Source: Oceanicoccus sp. (GTDB lineage Bacteria; Pseudomonadota; Gammaproteobacteria; Pseudomonadales; Dasaniaceae). From it: 64,000 bases of DNA. Under the pieces are notes generated by a model, which saw only the letters and a list, made by a program, of their open reading frames with translations, searched no databases and had not been told where the DNA came from. Shown piece by piece: positions 17,508-26,721 of this stretch. The number at the start of each line of letters is the position of its first letter. The stretch's first letter is position 1. The stretch covers positions 1 through 64,000 of the forward strand of contig NZ_JAQWFR010000027.1 in the NCBI RefSeq assembly GCF_029238675.1. Direction: 5' to 3'. The position numbers were made by a program, and so were the translations under genes.

Positions 17508-20093
17508 TTAGAATTGGTAGGTAGCTCCCGCATACCAGTAAGCACCATTAAAACCAAATGGAGCCGAGCGACGCGAATAGGTAAATACACCAGGACTACT
17601 AACTATAATATTACCACCAGGTGCATCTTCCAAGGTCCCACCTCGACCATTACCAATCTCGTTCTTATCGGGATACTCATCAAAGATGTTATTACCACCT
17701 ACATTAAAGCTCAGCCCATTATCAAAGGCGTAGCGAACATTAAGGTCCGTAACAATAACAGCACCATAAGTCTGTCGACCACCATCTTCAACCGTATATT
17801 CACCGAAGCGATTAAGCGTCAAGTTTGCTTGCCAGTTACCCAGCATATATAAACCTGATAGGTTGATTCTATCTTCTGGCTGCCACTCCTCAATAATTGA
17901 AATATCCTGACTAGTGAAAACCGTTTCTGGGTCTACAGCTGCTAGACCACCACCGGTATATATATCTGTAACATCGGTTTCCGTCTTATTGGCAGCGAAG
18001 GTAATATCCAAAGTACCTTGACCCAATTCAATACCGGAGTAGGTGGTAATTAAATCAAAACCTTCCGTCTCTGTATTGGCACCATTAAGGAAGAATTGAG
18101 CTGAAGTTGCTCCCGCTGCATCTAAGGCGTCACCCAAATTCCCTGAAGGATCATCAGCAGCTTTCAAGCCACCACTGAGGACGATGCGATCATCAATATC
18201 AATTTTATAAAAGTCTAACGTGATACTCAGTTGATCTAGCGGCGTGTAAATAAAACCCAGGCTATAGTTATCAGACTCTTCCTCTTTTAGCGATGGAATA
18301 CCAATATCTTGAGCTAGCTGACTATCATTCCTATAAGTTCCCCTTTGCTCTGCCACCAAATTACCTGTGCCATCATCAACAAACTGGGTACTTATATTAT
18401 TAAAATACAACTGCTGCATGGATGGCGCCCTAAAGCCTGTACTGATGGCGCCCCGTAAACGGAAGGTATCGGTCAACGTCCAATTACCCGCTAATTTAAA
18501 ATTAGTGGTATCACCAAAGTCGTCATAATCATCATAACGAACCGCAGTACTTACCAACACATCCGCAGAGACTTGATATTCTCCATCCACATAGAATGAA
18601 TAAACGTCTCGCTCTTCATCCACTGCCGAAATAGGCGCTATACCATTAAAACCTTGAATAGCTCCGCCAGCATTTTGTGGATATAAATCACTGCCATCTG
18701 CCGGGTCCGTATCAAAGTCGGCATAAGCATAAGGCTGGCCCGGTGTAATTTCATAACTATCCGTTCTAAATTCAAAACCATAAGCCAGCGACAAATCACC
18801 CAAGCCCTGATTAAAATCCAGATTGATCGTTTGCAAACCTAATTCAAGACCGTAAGCCGCGGCGCTACGGGGAATCGTGGCTCGGATATCATCGTCACTC
18901 AGTCCCTCACCAAAATTCAAATAATTTACATAAGAATAATTGATCGAGTTATCGGTATCATACTCAATCTCATTGGTACCGTCGGTATAGGAAATATCCA
19001 TGTCGATACCATTTTCAAATTCCATGGTATAACCAATGTTTAGCGAAAAATCATCGATTTGGGAATGAATAATCGGCAAAAAACCATCAGGGATAACATT
19101 GTCACCATCATCTAGATAGGAACTACTCCCGGAAGATGGATTTCGGTAAAAAGCCCCCGACTCATTTTCACGCTCCGAGTACGTCATAAAACCATAAAGC
19201 TCGCCACCGCCCAAATTGTAGGCCGCATTCACAGTAAAGGCATACTGCTCGGAGTCGGCATCACCAATTCTAAAACTACCTCGATCAAAAATTAGTTCTC
19301 TGGGGTCACCAATTTCATCAATACCATTCATATCGGTATCGGTACAACCACCATAGGCACAAGCGCCCTGCAAACCAGCACGATTGGTTCTACCGCGATC
19401 ACGGTAATTAAAGGTCGCATTAAGGAAGCCACCATCACCGAGCTTAAAACCCTTAGAGGCATCGAAGTTGTAGGTTTCACCATCTCCCTCGCTGTACTCA
19501 CCGTAAGACCCGCTGATACTGCCACCTTCATCAGCATCTTTTAAAATAATATTAATAACACCCGCAATAGCATCAGAACCATATTGTGCCGCTGCACCAT
19601 CGCGTAATACTTCAATACGCTTTATCGACGCTGCGGGTATTGCATTCATATCAACACCGGCAGTACCGCGCCCTACCGATGTATTAATATGAATCAGTGA
19701 TGCTTGGTGACGACGCTTACCATTGATCAACACCAAGGTTTGGTCAGGGCCTAAGCCACGCAGTGTTGCTGGGCGCAAGGCATCCGAACCATCACTGATA
19801 CTCGAACTTGAAAAGTTAAACGAAGGCGCCAGGCTCTGTAACATACGTCCAACCTCGGTATGACCGGTATTAGCCATAGCTTCAGCATTAAGCACGTCAA
19901 CAGGTACTGGTAAATCCTCTGCGGAGCGACCCTGGGTACGAGTACCAATGGTGACCACCTCTTCTATAACTTGATTAGCACCCGCTGTTTGTTGCGCCAA
20001 CGTGTTAGATGCCGCTAGCACCAAAGCGAAAGTAACCGTTACCAACACCCCACTAGGTCTATATCGTATTAATAAATTACTATTGTTTTTCAT
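17508..20093 (-). CDS. TonB-dependent outer membrane receptor
   Basis: Outer membrane TonB-dependent receptor of 861 residues from the ATG at 20093. The frame extends to 20135, but those 14 residues precede a normal signal peptide, and GGGGTGA is well spaced for 20093. The signal ends at NTLAQQ, followed by VIEEVVTIGTRTQGR (TonB-box region and the common GTR start of the plug). Plug signatures are LRGLGPDQTLVLINGKRRH and RIEVLRDGAAAQYGSDAI then AGVINIIL. The barrel is rich in Asp/Gly loops and ends in Phe (AGATYQF). The ligand is unknown; no Fur-box-like sequence was found upstream and there is no linked ABC transporter. It is monocistronic, ending at the shared terminator 20 nt downstream. 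Confidence 0.94.
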   Translation of the reverse strand: MKNNSNLLIRYRPSGVLVTVTFALVLAASNTLAQQTAGANQVIEEVVTIGTRTQGRSAEDLPVPVDVLNAEAMANTGHTEVGRMLQSLAPSFNFSSSSISDGSDALRPATLRGLGPDQTLVLINGKRRHQASLIHINTSVGRGTAGVDMNAIPAASIKRIEVLRDGAAAQYGSDAIAGVINIILKDADEGGSISGSYGEYSEGDGETYNFDASKGFKLGDGGFLNATFNYRDRGRTNRAGLQGACAYGGCTDTDMNGIDEIGDPRELIFDRGSFRIGDADSEQYAFTVNAAYNLGGGELYGFMTYSERENESGAFYRNPSSGSSSYLDDGDNVIPDGFLPIIHSQIDDFSLNIGYTMEFENGIDMDISYTDGTNEIEYDTDNSINYSYVNYLNFGEGLSDDDIRATIPRSAAAYGLELGLQTINLDFNQGLGDLSLAYGFEFRTDSYEITPGQPYAYADFDTDPADGSDLYPQNAGGAIQGFNGIAPISAVDEERDVYSFYVDGEYQVSADVLVSTAVRYDDYDDFGDTTNFKLAGNWTLTDTFRLRGAISTGFRAPSMQQLYFNNISTQFVDDGTGNLVAEQRGTYRNDSQLAQDIGIPSLKEEESDNYSLGFIYTPLDQLSITLDFYKIDIDDRIVLSGGLKAADDPSGNLGDALDAAGATSAQFFLNGANTETEGFDLITTYSGIELGQGTLDITFAANKTETDVTDIYTGGGLAAVDPETVFTSQDISIIEEWQPEDRINLSGLYMLGNWQANLTLNRFGEYTVEDGGRQTYGAVIVTDLNVRYAFDNGLSFNVGGNNIFDEYPDKNEIGNGRGGTLEDAPGGNIIVSSPGVFTYSRRSAPFGFNGAYWYAGATYQF

Positions 20094-20528
20094 AATATCA
20101 CCCCATTTGTTTCCTATTGAAAAGCAATGATGCAAATAACATGAGAACTACATTACTCGTAAAGAGTTAATGTATAGTGATGAAAAATGAAACAATCAAT
20201 AAGAATACCAAGCTGGGAACAGCTGGTATGAAAAACACAGAAAAACAAATCATATACTTACCCTGTAGGCACTAGCAAAGCTTAATACACTTACAAGCAG
20301 CCAACCTGATAACTACAGCATTACAGCTAACTGTTAATCAGCACCAATATTGTTGTGTCTCTTCCCAAGCACTACAAGTTATTACTGCGTTTTTAGTTAT
20401 TAGCGGTTTAACGATACTCCCCTAAAAAAAGTATTACTAGCCTTTTATAGATTGAAATCTCTCATGCTTATAAGCATTGTTAATAACTATCTAACTGGCC
20501 CGTTATATGTCACTAAAATTCGAAACTC
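20094..20528. other. AT-rich non-coding stretch upstream of the TonB receptor
   Basis: About 435 nt of low-GC sequence without a credible reading frame or strong hairpin. It should contain the promoter of the leftward receptor gene. I found no convincing Fur box, riboswitch core or repeat in it. Confidence 0.6.
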
Positions 20529-20684
20529 ATGCGGTCTCGCTTTAGCGCTTTTTGCACAGCCAACATCCGTTATTTAATCAAGACTCATCACCGGTCTAAG
20601 CGGCAGCATAATGATGAAATCACCCTTGCCGAGACTCTGGGGCATACACCACAGACAGGCGAAAAAATACCATCAAGCGTTTGA
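20520..20684 (+). pseudogene. Fragment of a YchJ-like (UPF0225) gene
   Basis: A short frame, open from 20517 to the TGA at 20682-20684, encodes KLMRSRFSAFCTANIRYLIK followed by THHRSKRQHNDEITLAETLG and HT. This matches the central segment of YchJ-family proteins as I recall it (LMRSRYxAF, then YLIKTWH about ten residues on, and a later HT). The N-terminal and C-terminal CPCGSG-type SEC-C zinc motifs of full-length YchJ are absent on both sides, and a stop lies five codons before the Met. It is therefore a remnant, not a working gene. It could be old transfer debris or decay of a resident copy. The resemblance is by eye only. Confidence 0.45.
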
Positions 20685-20811
20685 TATTGTTTATTTTTTG
20701 CCAACTAGTTACCTTTTTAAATCCGCAAAAGTGACTAGAATTGCTCGACAAATCAGCTAAGCGAACCTCAACCAACCGATAACCGCAGAACACTGAATAC
20801 AAACAGACCCT

Positions 20812-21186
20812 ATGCGATCATTACTAACATTGACTTTGGCCTTTGCCCTTTTAGTGACTTATATGGAAATCATCGCGCCTACACAGGCCGCAATGGTACC
20901 CAGCACTACTGCTAAAGTCGTTCGCACAGCCTCTACTACCCCTACCCTTATTGCCACAGCACCCAAAGCCGAGGCCCCGCAGCCCAAGCTAAACCTGAGT
21001 TTGCCTGCCCTCGACAGCCTGGAACAACCCCTTAGTAGCCAACAGACCTCAAAAACCGGTATCTTCATTCCCAAACAAGATAGCGACAAAACCGCTGTTA
21101 GCTACAACGCTGAGCTGGTGTTTGATGCCAAAAAAGGCGAACAGGTAACAGGCGGCAAAATTCACATCAAAATCCCCCTAAGCTAA
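20812..21186 (+). CDS. Small secreted protein, function unknown
   Basis: Unrecognised 124-residue protein with a clear signal peptide (MRSLLTLTLAFALLVTYMEI, cleavage near TQAA-M). The mature part is rich in Ala, Pro, Thr and Lys and has low complexity up to about residue 85. It ends with a short beta-like segment (AELVFDAKKGEQVTGGKIHI). There are no Cys residues and no membrane anchor beyond the signal. It lies 88 nt before deaD on the same strand, with promoter-like sequence (TATAAT near 21214) in between, so it is probably a separate transcript. Composition and signal support a real gene, but no homologue is recognised. Confidence 0.55.
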   Translation: MRSLLTLTLAFALLVTYMEIIAPTQAAMVPSTTAKVVRTASTTPTLIATAPKAEAPQPKLNLSLPALDSLEQPLSSQQTSKTGIFIPKQDSDKTAVSYNAELVFDAKKGEQVTGGKIHIKIPLS

Positions 21187-21274
21187 GCTTCCCGAAAAGC
21201 CCCAAAGGCCGTATAATCCGCCGCCACACTTCCGGTGGGGCCAAACAGCGTCACACCAACTATCGAGAACATTC

Positions 21275-23089
21275 ATGTCAGCCCCCGAAACCACCAGTTT
21301 TAAAGACCTGGCGTTAGCCGCTCCCGTGCAAAAAGCCATTGATAATGTCGGCTATGAGCAGCCCTCGCCGATTCAAGCCGCCAGTATTCCGCACCTGTTA
21401 AATGGTGATGACCTGCTTGGGGTTGCCCAAACCGGTACCGGTAAAACAGCGGCCTTTGCTTTACCGCTGCTAAGCAAAATCGACATCAAACTGAAAACCC
21501 CGCAAACACTGGTGCTAGCCCCTACCCGTGAGCTAGCCATTCAAGTGGCCGAAGCCTTTCAAACTTACGCCAGCCAAATGAAGGGGTTTCATGTACTGCC
21601 CATTTATGGCGGCCAGGATATGAGCGGGCAATTGCGCCAACTCAAACGCGGTGTTCATGTGGTGGTAGGTACGCCCGGGCGTATTATGGATCACCTGCGC
21701 CGCGGCAGCCTGAAGCTGGAAGGTTTAACGAGCCTGGTATTAGATGAAGCTGATGAAATGTTACGCATGGGTTTTATCGATGACGTAGAGTGGATTTTAG
21801 AACACACCCCCAAGGAGCGTCAGGTTGCATTGTTTTCAGCCACCATGCCCAAGCCGATTCGCAAAGTGGCAGACCGCTACCTGAATAATCCAAAAGAAGT
21901 CAGCATTGCCAGAGAGTCCACTACCGCCGCCAAAATAGAGCAGAACTATCTTATCGTTAATGGCTTTGAGCGTAAGCTCGACGCGATTACCAGAATTCTT
22001 GAAGCCGATAGTTTTGATGCGATGATTATTTTTGTACGCACTAAAACCGCCACCGCCGAGCTGGCAGAAAAACTGGAAGCCCGTGGTTACTCCGCATCAG
22101 CATTAAACGGCGATATGAATCAGGCGTTACGTGAACGCACTATCAACCGCCTCAAGAAAAAACAACTCGATATTATTGTGGCTACCGATGTCGCAGCCCG
22201 AGGCATCGATGTTGAACGTGTTAGCCATGTTTTAAACTTTGATATTCCCTACGACCCGGAAGCTTATGTACACCGCATTGGTCGCACAGGTCGTGCCGGT
22301 AGAGAAGGTAAGGCGATATTATTTGTAGCGCCCCGTGAAAAGCGCCTGTTGCAAGCGATAGAAAAATCGACCCGCCAGCCTATTGCTAAAATGGAGCTGC
22401 CCTCTGGCGTTGAAGTCTCTAGTAAACGTATAGAACAGTTTAAACAACAACTAACTGAAGCACTGGAAAATCAAAAATTGGATTTTTTCCATCAGGTGCT
22501 TTCCGAATATAGCATTGAAGCAGATCGCTCTGCGGAAGATATTGCCTGTGCACTGGCTTATCTATTACAAAAAGATAAACCGCTTGAAGTCAAAGATGAA
22601 CCGAAACGAAAAAACCAGCGGGACAGCTTTGATAAACCGGAGCGCAACGACAACAGAAAATCTGCTCGCAAAAGAGAAGAAGGCAAGCGTAATAAAACCG
22701 ATATCAATATGGTGCGCTACAGAATCGAAGTGGGCCGTGACGATGGTGTTACGCCCGGCAATATAGTGGGCGCTATTGCCAATGAAACCGGCATTGATGG
22801 CGACCATATAGGTCATATCAAACTACATGACAACCACTCAACGGTTGACCTGCCTGAAGGCATGCCAAAGGATATGCTTAACACACTGAAAAAAGTGCGT
22901 ATCTGCAATAAAACGATTTTTATGGCCGAGGAAAGTACAGCAGACAAAGGTAGCAAAGCCAAACCGCCCAAAAAGAAAAAGGGCGCATCAAACGCTGGCG
23001 GCAAAGTTAAAGACAAAGTCGGTAAAGGCAAAAAAACCGATAGCACAGCAAAAGTGAAAAAACGGAAAGCGAAAAAGCCAGCCAAATAG
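21275..23089 (+). CDS. deaD: DEAD-box RNA helicase DeaD/CsdA
   Basis: ATP-dependent RNA helicase for ribosome assembly and mRNA turnover, especially in the cold. All helicase motifs are visible in 604 residues: Q motif (GYEQPSPIQ), I AQTGTGKTAA near 52-61, Ia PTRELAIQ, Ib GTPGR, II DEAD near 158, III SAT, IV MIIFVRTK, V ATDVAARGID and VI HRIGRTGRAGR. A charged linker (about 430-475) leads to a DbpA/CsdA RNA-binding domain (MVRYRIEVGRDDGVTPGNIV, then VDLPEGMP). The last 45 residues are an extreme Lys-rich tail. Domain order and length match CsdA rather than the shorter RhlE/RhlB types. It converges with thiF across a hairpin. Confidence 0.95.
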   Translation: MSAPETTSFKDLALAAPVQKAIDNVGYEQPSPIQAASIPHLLNGDDLLGVAQTGTGKTAAFALPLLSKIDIKLKTPQTLVLAPTRELAIQVAEAFQTYASQMKGFHVLPIYGGQDMSGQLRQLKRGVHVVVGTPGRIMDHLRRGSLKLEGLTSLVLDEADEMLRMGFIDDVEWILEHTPKERQVALFSATMPKPIRKVADRYLNNPKEVSIARESTTAAKIEQNYLIVNGFERKLDAITRILEADSFDAMIIFVRTKTATAELAEKLEARGYSASALNGDMNQALRERTINRLKKKQLDIIVATDVAARGIDVERVSHVLNFDIPYDPEAYVHRIGRTGRAGREGKAILFVAPREKRLLQAIEKSTRQPIAKMELPSGVEVSSKRIEQFKQQLTEALENQKLDFFHQVLSEYSIEADRSAEDIACALAYLLQKDKPLEVKDEPKRKNQRDSFDKPERNDNRKSARKREEGKRNKTDINMVRYRIEVGRDDGVTPGNIVGAIANETGIDGDHIGHIKLHDNHSTVDLPEGMPKDMLNTLKKVRICNKTIFMAEESTADKGSKAKPPKKKKGASNAGGKVKDKVGKGKKTDSTAKVKKRKAKKPAK

Positions 23090-23093
23090 AACG

Positions 23094-23118
23094 GCGACGA
23101 TTTATTGCAAATCGTCGC
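23094..23118. terminator. Hairpin between convergent deaD and thiF
   Basis: Ten-bp stem GCGACGATTT/AAATCGTCGC (23094-23103 with 23109-23118) lies 5 nt after the deaD stop and overlaps the last thiF codons. It lacks a real T-run on either side, so it may be a weak or Rho-assisted stop or an mRNA 3'-end stabiliser for both genes. Confidence 0.4.
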
Positions 23119-24229
23119 TGCTTTCAAGCAATGCGGCAATGCCACCGGATAGCGACCACACCCCGTCAACGCCCTGTGACTGCATATAACTAACGGCCTT
23201 ACTACTGCGCAAACCACTTTGACAGTACAACAAATACTGAGCATCACTATCCAGCGCCGAAGGTAGACCAGCTGCGATAAGGTCATCCACCGGAATAACT
23301 TCGCCACCAATATTAAAGGCCTGGTGCTCCACCTGCGAGCGCACATCAATTAAGCGAATACCAGGCTGGTTTATCCTTGCAATAAATTCCGCTGGCCCTA
23401 ACCCGCGATCAACGGCATCAGGCCTGCTGCAAACGGGCTGATAATCTTTACGGAAATTGTCGGGGCCAGCGTCCCCCTGGCATAATAAACAGCCAGGCGA
23501 CGTTTTCAAATTAAAGGTTTTAAATCGAAAATCCAGCGCATTAACCTGGGCCAACTGATTGGCAATAACACCCGGCAATCTGGCGATATACTTAATCGCC
23601 TCCAACGCTTGCAATACTCCCAGCATACCCGGTACAACACCCAACACACCCGCCTGGTTGCAATCCGGCACTTCGCTGACTTCAGGAAATAGACAACGAA
23701 AACACGCGCCACCGGGCACAAACATAGCCAGCTGCCCCGAAAAACCCAGCACACTGCTGTAAATCCAGGGCTTTTTATTGTCGTGACAAAGGTCGTTCAA
23801 AAGATATCGCGTATGAAAATTATCCGTACAGTCGATCACTAAATCATGGCACGCAATCAACTGGCCAGCATTATTCTCCGTTAAAGGCTGCTCTACCGCG
23901 TGAATAGTAATAGCACTATTGAGCTCCAATAAACGCGCTGCTGCCACGGTAGATTTTAACTGCCCAATATCCTGTTCAGTAAATAAAATCTGTCGCTGCA
24001 AATTTGACAAGCTAATACGGTCGCCATCAACCAGGGTTAAATGACCCACCCCCGCCGCCGCTAAATACTGCGCAGCGGGGCAACCAAGACCACCCACACC
24101 GACAATCAATACCTTTGATTGTTTTAGCGCCCGCTGACCGGCCACTGAAAAATCGCCTAACTGAATATGACGCTGATAGCGCTGCCACTCTGCGGCAGAA
24201 AATTCACCCTGGCTATCGAAGGCCGTCAT
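23102..24229 (-). CDS. thiF: ThiF/MoeB-type adenylyltransferase fused to a rhodanese domain
   Basis: Adenylates the C-terminal Gly of ThiS so that sulfur can be loaded for thiazole synthesis. The E1-like domain (about 1-255) has the nucleotide loop GVGGLG (44-49), the Arg-finger segment LSNLQRQILF, the zinc pairs CFRC (176/179) and CLLC (247/250), and Cys190 in PDCNQAGVLG, where the family has its catalytic Cys. Residues 275-375 form a rhodanese domain whose active loop CQSGLR begins at Cys336. Last in the thi operon, it overlaps thiDE by four bases (ATGA), so ThiF is a better name than MoeB. The fused rhodanese could pass persulfide to ThiS, a job the ThiI rhodanese domain does in E. coli. 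Confidence 0.9.
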   Translation of the reverse strand: MTAFDSQGEFSAAEWQRYQRHIQLGDFSVAGQRALKQSKVLIVGVGGLGCPAAQYLAAAGVGHLTLVDGDRISLSNLQRQILFTEQDIGQLKSTVAAARLLELNSAITIHAVEQPLTENNAGQLIACHDLVIDCTDNFHTRYLLNDLCHDNKKPWIYSSVLGFSGQLAMFVPGGACFRCLFPEVSEVPDCNQAGVLGVVPGMLGVLQALEAIKYIARLPGVIANQLAQVNALDFRFKTFNLKTSPGCLLCQGDAGPDNFRKDYQPVCSRPDAVDRGLGPAEFIARINQPGIRLIDVRSQVEHQAFNIGGEVIPVDDLIAAGLPSALDSDAQYLLYCQSGLRSSKAVSYMQSQGVDGVWSLSGGIAALLESSDDLQ

Positions 24230-25734
24230 AGTGGCCTGCCCTCAGCAATCGCCTGCATCAATCGCCGTGTTTTCGCCCTGGGATCTTTATCCAGCGTAAT
24301 CGCAGTAATCATTGCAATACCTGAGACACCGGTGGCCGCTACAGCCTTGATATTATGCTCATCAATGCCCGCAATAGACACCAAAGGATAGTCGAGACTG
24401 CCAGCCCAATACTGTAAGCCTTCCAGCCCATGCGGCACCCATGGCATAGCTTTGGTGGTGGTTGCAAAGGTGGGGCCACAGGCGATATAGGATGGCTGAA
24501 TCGCCCGAGCTCGAGCCACCTCAAAATGACTATGGCTGCTTAAACCCAAACGCAGTCCCGCCTGGCTAATTGCATTCAGGTCGGCGGTTAATAAGTCCTC
24601 TTGGCCCAGGTGCACACCATAGGCTTTTTTCTCAATCGCTAATTGCCAGTAATCATTAATAAATAAACGACAATCAAATGTTTTAGCGATGGCAACGGCC
24701 CGCTCTATTTCGTCCGCCAATGCCTGGCCGGTTAAATTTTTTACGCGTAATTGGGCTGTACTCACTCCAGTTGGCAGTAATTGCTCCAGCCAGTCAGCGC
24801 TATCTACCACAGGATATAAGCCCAGTTCTGGTCGTGCTGAATCAACACAGGGTAAAAAGTTTAAGGCTACCTGCTGATTCGCTACTGACGTTGAATAAGT
24901 GGGCCAATAAGCTGAAGGAAACCCGGATACAGCTACAGCTCCTTTTTCATCATTGACAGAACGAGCGTTAATCAAGCCCTGTTGAATCACCATTTTCGCA
25001 ATCACCAGGGCATCTCTAACCTCATAGCCTAAGGCTAAGGCGCTGGCTATAGCCGATGCAAAAGCACAACCTGTGCCCCGGCTATGGAGTGTTTTTTCCC
25101 GGGGTTGTGATACATAAAAATTCAGCGCAGCGTTATAACAGTAATCACTAGCCTGCTCACCTTCCAAATGCCCACCTTTAAGTACCACCCAATGGGCACC
25201 ACCCTCAGCCAAAGACTTTGCGGCTGCCTGCTGTGTTTCGGGGCCGGTAATCGTCTGGGATAAGATCTGCTCTGCTTCTGGAATATTAGGGGTAAGCACT
25301 GTACACAGTGGCAGCAATTTCTCCCGCAAAAGCGACAGTGCACTTTTATCGAAAGTATCACCATCACTGGAGGTTGCTAGCACAGGATCGTAAACAATCG
25401 GGATGGATAGCGCAGATAATTTATCGACTAAAAGCTGAACCTGCTCGGCATTAACCAATAAACCAATTTTTATCAGCTGTGGCTTTAACGCCAGCGCCGC
25501 ATCAATTTGCTGCTCAAGTTTATCGATAGCAACCGGATTAATAGAAAATAGTTGCTGATTATTTTGCGCAGTAATAGCCGTGATCGCCGTAGCCGCATGA
25601 ACACCCAAAGCTTCACAGGTTTTGACATCTTGCTGGATACCCGCAAGGCCGGAACTATCACTGCCGGCAATACATAGCACCACCGGCTTGCTGGCTCGCC
25701 TGGCTATATAAGAATGTGTTTTCACAGGCGACAT
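24226..25734 (-). CDS. thiDE: Bifunctional HMP(-P) kinase / thiamine phosphate synthase (ThiD-ThiE fusion)
   Basis: One 502-residue chain carries both steps that join the two halves of thiamine. The ThiD part (about 15-265) phosphorylates hydroxymethylpyrimidine: VLCIAGSDSSGLAGIQQDVK at the start, DPVLATSSGD-like DPVLATSSDGD, and LHSRGTGCAFASAIASALA for the anion hole. The ThiE part (about 305-500) condenses HMP-PP with thiazole phosphate: GLYPVVDS, AQLRVKN, LFINDYWQLA, YGVHLGQEDL, GLSSHSHFE, GPTFATTTK and VSIAGID. The start chosen is the ATG at 25734, which overlaps the thiG stop as TAATG; an earlier in-frame start at 25749 would lie inside thiG. The gene overlaps thiF at its 3' end. Confidence 0.93.
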   Translation of the reverse strand: MSPVKTHSYIARRASKPVVLCIAGSDSSGLAGIQQDVKTCEALGVHAATAITAITAQNNQQLFSINPVAIDKLEQQIDAALALKPQLIKIGLLVNAEQVQLLVDKLSALSIPIVYDPVLATSSDGDTFDKSALSLLREKLLPLCTVLTPNIPEAEQILSQTITGPETQQAAAKSLAEGGAHWVVLKGGHLEGEQASDYCYNAALNFYVSQPREKTLHSRGTGCAFASAIASALALGYEVRDALVIAKMVIQQGLINARSVNDEKGAVAVSGFPSAYWPTYSTSVANQQVALNFLPCVDSARPELGLYPVVDSADWLEQLLPTGVSTAQLRVKNLTGQALADEIERAVAIAKTFDCRLFINDYWQLAIEKKAYGVHLGQEDLLTADLNAISQAGLRLGLSSHSHFEVARARAIQPSYIACGPTFATTTKAMPWVPHGLEGLQYWAGSLDYPLVSIAGIDEHNIKAVAATGVSGIAMITAITLDKDPRAKTRRLMQAIAEGRPL

Positions 25735-26513
25735 TAACTTTGGTGCCAAAATGGCGTACCGATAGTCGGCGTGCTGGGCTGGGCCAAATCACGTTCAGGC
25801 ATTAAGCCCGCTTCGTAAGCTGCCCGGCCTGCTTTAAGGGCATGATTAAAACCCGTAGCCATGGTTACCGGGTCAGGAGATTGGGCGATAGCGGTATTTA
25901 GTAATACCGCATCGTAACCCATTTCCATAGCCTCAGCAGAATGGGAGGGTGCGCCAATGCCAGCATCAACCACCAGGGTAATATCCGGCAAGCGCTGACG
26001 TAAATTTTTTAAGGCATAGGGGTTAATTAAGCCTTTACCGGTACCGATTGGCGCACCCCAGGGCATCAAAATACGACAGCCGGCTTCTACCAACTTTTCA
26101 CAAAGCACCAAATCATCGGTGCAATAGGGGAACACTTCAAAGCCCTGGGCAATTAATTCTTTTGTGGCTTCCAATAAGGCAAAGGGGTCGGGCTGCAAAC
26201 TATATTCGTCCCCTATTACTTCCAGCTTAATCCACGGGGTATCAAATACTTCGCGGGCCATTTGTGCCGTGGTAATAGCTTCTTTGACAGAGTGGCAACC
26301 GGCGGTATTGGGTAAAATATGAATATCCAGGTCGCGCAAACTTTGCCAAAAAATATTGCCCCCATCCTGTTCCTGCGATTGCCGCCGCAATGATACGGTC
26401 ACCACATCAGCGCCGGAGGCCGCAATGGCATCCACCATAATTTGTGGCGATGGATACAGTGCCGAGCCAATAAACAGGCGGCTATTGATTTCTTTATCAG
26501 CCAAGGTCCACAT
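25734..26513 (-). CDS. thiG: Thiazole synthase
   Basis: Forms the thiazole phosphate ring from deoxyxylulose phosphate, dehydroglycine and ThiS-thiocarboxylate. The 259 residues follow the TIM-barrel family closely: [39 protein letters not shown], the Schiff-base Lys in [62 protein letters not shown] and VLLNTAIA. It lies 2 nt after thiS and overlaps thiDE by one base, tight spacing that fits a complex of ThiG with ThiS. It uses dehydroglycine supplied by the ThiO encoded upstream, so the pathway is of the aerobic type, with no ThiH in the window. Confidence 0.97.
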   Translation of the reverse strand: MWTLADKEINSRLFIGSALYPSPQIMVDAIAASGADVVTVSLRRQSQEQDGGNIFWQSLRDLDIHILPNTAGCHSVKEAITTAQMAREVFDTPWIKLEVIGDEYSLQPDPFALLEATKELIAQGFEVFPYCTDDLVLCEKLVEAGCRILMPWGAPIGTGKGLINPYALKNLRQRLPDITLVVDAGIGAPSHSAEAMEMGYDAVLLNTAIAQSPDPVTMATGFNHALKAGRAAYEAGLMPERDLAQPSTPTIGTPFWHQS

Positions 26514-26515
26514 CG

Positions 26516-26719
26516 TTATCCCCCTTGCATTGGCACCAATAATTCAACACGGTCACCCTGCTGCAATAATAATTGGTCGTACTCTGTTTTGGGTACAAAG
26601 TTTTCATTAACAGCAATGGCAAAATTGTCTGGCTTATCGGATAAACCGGCAATCATCTGCTGGATGGATTGCTCAGGGACAATCTCCGTCACCTGATCAT
26701 TTAAAAAAATCGTAATCAC
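26516..26719 (-). CDS. thiS: ThiS sulfur carrier protein
   Basis: Ubiquitin-like carrier of 67 residues, normal for ThiS. It begins [14 protein letters not shown] and ends in the obligatory Gly-Gly (LLVPMQGG), which ThiF adenylates and which becomes a thiocarboxylate donating sulfur to ThiG. The middle [16 protein letters not shown] is the usual strand before the last turn. It lies between thiO and thiG with gaps of 2 nt on each side. Confidence 0.96.
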   Translation of the reverse strand: MITIFLNDQVTEIVPEQSIQQMIAGLSDKPDNFAIAVNENFVPKTEYDQLLLQQGDRVELLVPMQGG

Positions 26720-26721
26720 GA

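Noticed and set aside
20094-20200. Possible Fur box before the second TonB receptor
   Set aside because: No stretch resembles the GATAATGATAATCATTATC consensus well enough, so iron control is not claimed.
20620-20802. 60-codon leftward frame in the gap before the small secreted protein gene
   Set aside because: No signal, motif or ribosome site. It overlaps the YchJ-like fragment on the other strand, which has a recognisable motif.
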